NCBI GenBank assembly: GCA_938022235.1
Contig: CALIEL010000285.1
Location: 1-8,308 of the forward strand
DNA from: Oribacterium parvum
GTDB taxonomy: Bacteria > Bacillota > Clostridia > Lachnospirales > Lachnospiraceae
Direction: 5' to 3'
DNA: 8,308 nucleotides
The translations under genes were made by a program, and so were the position numbers. The notes beneath the pieces were generated by a model. It was not told where the DNA came from. It did not search any database and saw only the letters and a list, made by a program, of their open reading frames with translations. Positions 6,590 to 8,308 of the stretch are shown one piece after another; within the stretch, counting starts at the first letter, position 1; the number at the start of each line of letters is the position of its first letter.

Positions 6590-7146
6590 GCGATTCCCTC
6601 GTCTTTTAAATACTTTGCCAAAGCTTGTCTGGTACGGTGCAGGCTGACTTTCACCTTGCTTTCCGTAACTTGAAAGGCTTTTGCTATTTCCTGTATCTCA
6701 TCATGATAAAAATATCTTCTTACAAAGAAAACTCTCGTTTCCTTCTTTTGCTTTTCCAAAAACTGATTTAAGGCATCCACCAAAGCCTGTTGATTCACAT
6801 GTTCTTCCACATTGTCCGATGAAAAATGCAAATCTTCTCCAAGCTCTTCTACGCTTTCCGTAAAGCTCTCGGAAAAACGCTTTTTAGCCTTCAACATTTT
6901 TAGTTTATTAATAGAAGTATTCTTTACAATTTTTCCCAGATAAGCTCTGAGAAATTGAGGGCGTTCCGGAGGAATGGCCTGCCAGGCCTTCAGCCAGGTA
7001 TCATTGAGACACTCCTCCACATCCTCTCTTTGGGACAGCACCTGAGAAGCAATCTTTCCGCAGTAAGCTTTAAAATTCTCCTGCAGGGCTGTCAAGCCCT
7101 CTTCCTTTCTTTGCCATAATAAGTCTATAATTTCTTGCTCTTCCAT
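6586..7146 (-). CDS. ECF-type RNA polymerase sigma factor
   Basis: A 186-residue two-domain sigma factor that redirects RNA polymerase to a stress regulon. Region 2 spans about 20-90, with the typical EDVEECLNDTWLKAW (41-55) and AYLGKIVKNTSINKLK segments for core binding and -10 recognition. An acidic linker (92-118) follows. Region 4 (about 122-180) has the FVRRYFYHDEIQEIAKAF helix and a helix-turn-helix ending TESKVKVSLHRTRQALAKYL for -35 recognition. Length and layout are normal for the family, with no extra C-terminal domain. AAGGAG lies 4 nt before the ATG at 7146. The TGA stop overlaps the anti-sigma ATG, the usual arrangement of a sigma and its cognate inhibitor. Pairing with an RsiV-like protein suggests a SigV-like envelope-stress role, but regulon and inducer cannot be read from sequence. 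Confidence 0.92.
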   Translation of the reverse strand: MEEQEIIDLLWQRKEEGLTALQENFKAYCGKIASQVLSQREDVEECLNDTWLKAWQAIPPERPQFLRAYLGKIVKNTSINKLKMLKAKKRFSESFTESVEELGEDLHFSSDNVEEHVNQQALVDALNQFLEKQKKETRVFFVRRYFYHDEIQEIAKAFQVTESKVKVSLHRTRQALAKYLKDEGIA

Positions 7147-7217
7147 AGTTCTCCTTTAGCTTTTTATGGGACTTAGAAAGGATAAGGCAAAATATTGATT
7201 TCTTTGTGAATTTTCTA

Positions 7218-7583
7218 TTAGGCCTTCTTTACAGATAGGATGGTTCCAGTAAAGGAATCCACTTCGGATAATTCTCCGGTGTACTCTACGGTAACCTCAT
7301 CTCCCTCTTTTACCTCACTAAGCCCTTCCGGAGCCTTATCAAAGTTCAGAGCATACTCCTTGCCATCATCGGTTTTAATGGAGAACATAAAGTCCTTTAC
7401 TTCCAAAATGCTTCCTTTGATTTCCTTGGCATCCTTTGCTTTCTCTGCTCCTGCCTTCGCACTTTCCTGTGCTGCGGAAGACTCTGTCTTAGCGCCCTCA
7501 GACTGTTTTGTCTCTTTTCCTCCACAAGCCATCAGTCCAATACTCATCATTAAAGCTAATACAACAATTCCGGTCTTTTTCAT
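7218..7583 (-). CDS. Small secreted lipoprotein of unknown function
   Basis: A 121-residue predicted lipoprotein. The signal peptide runs MKKTGIVVLALMMSIG and ends in the lipobox LMAC, with Cys20 as the lipidated residue followed by GG. Residues 22-53 are a flexible Lys/Glu/Ser/Ala linker. Residues 54-120 form a compact, probably all-beta domain (GSILEVKDFMFSIKTDDG ... VKEGDEVTVEYTGEL ... FTGTILSVKKA) that reads like a small OB-fold-type barrel; the fold is inferred from the strand pattern, not from a recognised family. I do not recognise a specific function. GGAGG at 7 nt supports the ATG at 7583. It lies 79-80 nt after rho and 71 nt before the ECF sigma gene on the same strand, so it may be cotranscribed with the sigma/anti-sigma pair and act on the outer face of the membrane. 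Confidence 0.85.
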   Translation of the reverse strand: MKKTGIVVLALMMSIGLMACGGKETKQSEGAKTESSAAQESAKAGAEKAKDAKEIKGSILEVKDFMFSIKTDDGKEYALNFDKAPEGLSEVKEGDEVTVEYTGELSEVDSFTGTILSVKKA

Positions 7584-7603
7584 AGTAATTCCTCCATCTT
7601 TAT

Positions 7604-7635
7604 CAATGTTTCGGAAGCGAATTCTTCCGACATTG
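7604..7635 (-). other. Bulged 12-bp hairpin between rho and the lipoprotein gene
   Basis: On the minus strand, CAATGT-CGGAAG and CTTCCG-aa-ACATTG pair over 12 bp, with a 2-nt bulge and a 6-nt loop. It ends about 20 nt before the lipoprotein ATG, directly in front of its GGAGG. No U-tract follows in either direction, so it is not a standard intrinsic terminator. It could be the 5' end of the lipoprotein/sigma transcript or a processed 3' end of rho mRNA. Confidence 0.5.
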
Positions 7636-7640
7636 GGAAA

Positions 7641-7667
7641 GACAGAGGAAATCTCAAAAAGGTTACA
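7641..7667 (-). promoter_or_regulatory. Possible ECF-sigma promoter for the lipoprotein-sigma-anti-sigma unit
   Basis: The minus strand has TGTAAC (7667-7662, overlapping the rho stop codon), 17 nt of spacer and TGTC (7644-7641). This resembles the TGAAAC-N16/17-CGTC pattern of SigV/SigM/SigW-type promoters, with one mismatch in each element. A start about 6-7 nt downstream would fall at the first base of the hairpin at 7635-7604. Short motifs like this occur by chance, so confidence is low. Confidence 0.3.
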
Positions 7668-8308
7668 AATTATTTTTATTTATTTTTATGACAGCCTTTT
7701 CCCCGCCAATTCGGCCGCTGCTTTGCAAGGTTTTCCCCCGAACCAAGGTTTCACAAAGACTGATATTGTTTACAGTTCGATCAAAAAGACTCAAGGTCTC
7801 TTCCACCACAGCCTTCTTTTCCGAAGCAAGTTCTCTGTGGATAAAATCCGCAGCATCCTTCTCCAGCGGGCTAAGCAGTAAATCATCCCTTCTGGTTCCG
7901 GATTTTAAAATGTCTATAGCCGGGAAAATTCTTCTTTCCTGAAGCTCACGATTCAAGACAAGCTCCATATTTCCGGTACCCTTAAATTCCTCATAGATAA
8001 CATCATCCATACGGGAACCGGTATCCACCAGGGCGGTAGCTAAGATGGTCAAGCTTCCACCTTCTCGGATATTTCTGGCAGCACCGAAGAAACGCTTAGG
8101 CATATGGAGAGCCGCGGAATCCATACCGCCTGACAAGACCTTTCCGGAGGAAGGCACAATCAGGTTGTAAGCTCTGGCAAGTCTTGTAATACTGTCTAAA
8201 AGGATACAAACGTCCTGTCCCTGCTCAACCAGTCGTTTTCCCCGTTCAATGGTCATCTCCGCCACTCTTTTATGGTGCTCCGGCAGCTCATCAAAGGTTG
8301 AATAAATC
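7663..8308 (-). CDS. rho: Transcription termination factor Rho, C-terminal part (cut by window edge)
   Basis: ATP-dependent hexameric RNA helicase that terminates transcription at untranslated RNA. The window holds the last 214 complete codons of the ATPase domain plus one base of the preceding codon. The first codons read IYSTFDELPEHHKRVAEMTIERG, matching Rho before Walker B. Visible elements, counted from the first full codon: Walker B ILLDSITRLARAYN (about 35-48), Q-loop SGKVLSGG (54-61), PKRFFGAARN, R-loop EEFKGTGNMEL (about 106-116), and the Arg before IFPAID that corresponds to the arginine finger of E. coli Rho. The last residues (about 190-214, VRGKTLQSS...KINKNNL) extend beyond the usual end and are basic. 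The RNA-binding N-terminus and Walker A lie outside the window. It ends in TAA at 7665-7663. Confidence 0.96.
   Translation of the reverse strand, partial: IYSTFDELPEHHKRVAEMTIERGKRLVEQGQDVCILLDSITRLARAYNLIVPSSGKVLSGGMDSAALHMPKRFFGAARNIREGGSLTILATALVDTGSRMDDVIYEEFKGTGNMELVLNRELQERRIFPAIDILKSGTRRDDLLLSPLEKDAADFIHRELASEKKAVVEETLSLFDRTVNNISLCETLVRGKTLQSSGRIGGEKAVIKINKNNL

Noticed and set aside
7147..7217. A promoter directly before the ECF sigma gene (TTGCCT-N17-ATAAAA)
   Set aside because: The match is weak, especially at -10, in an AT-rich gap where such matches are common; no ECF-type motif was found there.
7240..7881. Plus-strand 213-codon open frame spanning the lipoprotein gene, the intergenic hairpin and the end of rho
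   Set aside because: It covers two well-supported minus-strand genes and the gap between them. The Ser/Pro-rich translation is typical of antisense reading, and no family features are seen.

Overview
The window looks like ordinary chromosome from a low-to-mid GC Firmicute. The best guess is a member of the Lachnospiraceae (Clostridia): the TypA, DapA, Rho and PBP1A sequences and the RsiV-like anti-sigma protein all have the form I associate with that family. This is recognition from memory, not a database match. Every supported gene is on the minus strand, so transcription runs from the right end to the left. No RNA gene, mobile element, CRISPR array or tandem repeat was seen, and no gene-free gap exceeds about 100 bases.

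In transcription order: the C-terminal part of rho (cut by the right window edge); a small lipoprotein of unknown function; an ECF sigma factor that overlaps by 4 nt an RsiV-like (DUF3298-type) anti-sigma factor; a full-length class A penicillin-binding protein (PBP1A/PonA type); a YigZ/IMPACT family protein; the translational GTPase typA/bipA; and the N-terminal part of dapA (cut by the left edge). The lipoprotein, sigma and anti-sigma genes form a probable envelope-stress module next to a peptidoglycan synthase. An ECF-like promoter match (TGTAAC-N17-TGTC) at the end of rho would suit autoregulation. pbp-yigZ and typA-dapA look like two further short transcription units, each with a plausible housekeeping promoter.

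The most notable observation is that typA is interrupted by one in-frame TAG at codon 407 of 610, where close homologues are expected to have Glu (GAG). The frame stays open and well conserved on both sides. It is either a very recent nonsense mutation, a sequencing error, or a readthrough/recoded UAG. None of the other seven stop codons visible here is TAG. I found no clearly novel multi-gene system. Smaller leads are the unknown lipoprotein in the sigma operon, a bulged 12-bp hairpin at the possible start of that transcript, a perfect 11-bp inverted repeat early in the PBP gene, a perfect 18-bp palindrome in the anti-sigma gene, and a strong excess of TCCGGA.
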